Shown: positions 63,429-64,000 of the stretch, in pieces
Numbering within the stretch: position 1 is the stretch's first letter
Layout of the letters: each line of letters begins with the position of its first letter
Source: an uncultured Alphaproteobacteria bacterium
Lineage (GTDB): Bacteria; Pseudomonadota; Alphaproteobacteria; Rhodobacterales; Rhodobacteraceae
Assembly: GCA_902584635.1 (NCBI GenBank)
Contig: CACIAQ010000001.1
Location: forward strand, 1 to 64,000
DNA length: 64,000 nt
Direction: 5' to 3'
Notes under the pieces: generated by a model
Database searches by the model: none
Seen by the model: only the letters and a program-made list of their open reading frames with translations
What the model was told of the DNA's origin: nothing
Translations under genes and position numbers: made by a program

Positions 63429-64000
63429 GTGTTAAAAAACCTTCACTAGCAATATACATACATTGGCCATTTTGTAAAATAAAGTGTCCTTACTGTGATT
63501 TTAATTCATATCGGAAAGAAAATATAAATCAGACTCATTGGATTAAAGCGTATCTGCAAGGATTGGAGTTGTGGTCTTCTAGATTGGATAAAAGGAATAT
63601 AACCTCCATTTTCTTTGGTGGAGGAACTCCTAGTCTACTACATGAAAGTTATTTAGAATTACTATTAAAAAAAATTGATGGCCTATGGGGTATTAACGGT
63701 GATTGCGAAATTACTATAGAGACCAACCCCAATAGTGTGTCTTCCAAAAAGTTTAAGGTGTTACGCGACATCGGTATAAATAGGGTGTCTGTGGGTGTAC
63801 AAGCTCTCAATAACATTGATCTGGAAAATTTAGGGCGTGACCATAACAAAAACCGAGCTATTAAAGCAATAGAAATAGTTAAAAAATGGTTCCAGAATTA
63901 TAACCTTGACTTTATATACTGTAGGCAATTTCAAAATCCTAATGAGTGGAAGGATGAGCTTTCGCAAATAATATTTCTAGAAGCGCCTCATCTATCTCTC
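63425..64000 (+). CDS. hemW: HemW-like heme chaperone (radical SAM), 3' truncated by window edge
   Basis: Not in the ORF track because it starts at a TTG and runs off the window. The frame from TTG at 63425, which overlaps the rdgB stop (TTGA), stays open to base 64000 (about 192 residues). The radical-SAM motif is WPFCKIKCPYCDFNSY, with the CxxxCxxC ligands, followed by IFFGGGTPSLL and ITIETNPNSV, then RVSVGVQALNNIDLENLGRDH, all HemW/oxygen-independent coproporphyrinogen oxidase blocks. The later DFIYCRQFQNPNEW differs from the usual DLIYxxPGQ. HemW is now viewed as a heme-handling protein rather than a coproporphyrinogen oxidase. Confidence 0.9.
   Translation, partial: MSVKKPSLAIYIHWPFCKIKCPYCDFNSYRKENINQTHWIKAYLQGLELWSSRLDKRNITSIFFGGGTPSLLHESYLELLLKKIDGLWGINGDCEITIETNPNSVSSKKFKVLRDIGINRVSVGVQALNNIDLENLGRDHNKNRAIKAIEIVKKWFQNYNLDFIYCRQFQNPNEWKDELSQIIFLEAPHLSL

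Noticed and set aside
1-64000. tRNA, rRNA, CRISPR, IS element or prophage
   Set aside because: The intergenic gaps were read and are too short or lack the needed structure; no transposase, integrase or repeat array was seen.

Overview
The window is AT-rich chromosomal DNA from a Gram-negative bacterium, most likely a free-living marine alphaproteobacterium with a small, streamlined genome. The gene orders support this: mutM / enoyl-CoA hydratase / rpsT / dnaA / dnaN / recF; rnd / lptC / lptA / lptB / ptsN; dnaK / dnaJ; grpE divergent from rph / rdgB / hemW; and uppP beside an NDUFA9-like dehydrogenase. All are alphaproteobacterial arrangements. Intergenic gaps are very short (the longest is about 250 bp, between grpE and rph), stop/start overlaps are frequent, and I see no tRNA, rRNA, CRISPR, IS element or prophage. 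No gene-free stretch exceeds 300 bp. The exact genus cannot be read from the sequence.

Layout. 1-4458: the 3' part of a branched-chain-amino-acid-type (HAAT) ABC transporter (two ATPases, two permeases), then a homocysteine S-methyltransferase family gene. 4450-8070 (minus): glycerol catabolism (glpK, glpD) and a TerC-type membrane protein. 8163-14077: mixed metabolic genes (FMN hydroxyacid oxidase, glycine-zipper protein, CaiB-type CoA-transferase, PhyH-type dioxygenase, HSL-type hydrolase, EamA exporter). 14166-19099 (plus): a tight cluster of an atypical SDR, a GFA-fold protein, a rhodanese, a SELENBP1-type methanethiol oxidase, a [2Fe-2S] ferredoxin, a CoA-binding protein and an FMN hydroxyacid oxidase. 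19096-25317 (minus): the recF-dnaN-dnaA-rpsT-mutM replication/repair block, with a rhodanese inserted before dnaA. 25399-33163: xseB-ispA, asd, crotonase, hydrolase, NAD(P)HX repair enzyme, an unrecognised duplicated-domain protein, a phosphatase and an SDR. 33164-36298 (minus): leuCDB. 36471-43177: envelope and RNA-modification genes (IalB-like, rlmN, two L,D-transpeptidases, CAP lipoprotein, queG, GST, mtgA). 43210-49397 (minus): gltBD, with gltD broken at a run of ten G. 49513-55377: uppP, NDUFA9-like, rnd, lptCAB, ptsN, cysQ-like. 55508-64000: dnaK, dnaJ, mutS, grpE, rph, rdgB and the start of hemW.

The most interesting region is 14166-19099. The central enzyme closely resembles animal SELENBP1, which converts methanethiol to formaldehyde, hydrogen sulfide and peroxide. 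Its immediate neighbours belong to families that could deal with the first two products (GFA fold for formaldehyde, rhodanese for sulfane sulfur). This suggests a compact methanethiol-oxidation module, relevant for a marine cell exposed to DMSP-derived methanethiol. That reading is inference. Also notable are the gltD frameshift, the absence of rpoN and raiA between lptB and ptsN, the absence of hrcA next to grpE together with an RpoH-like promoter upstream of dnaK, and an SDR lacking the YxxxK catalytic motif.
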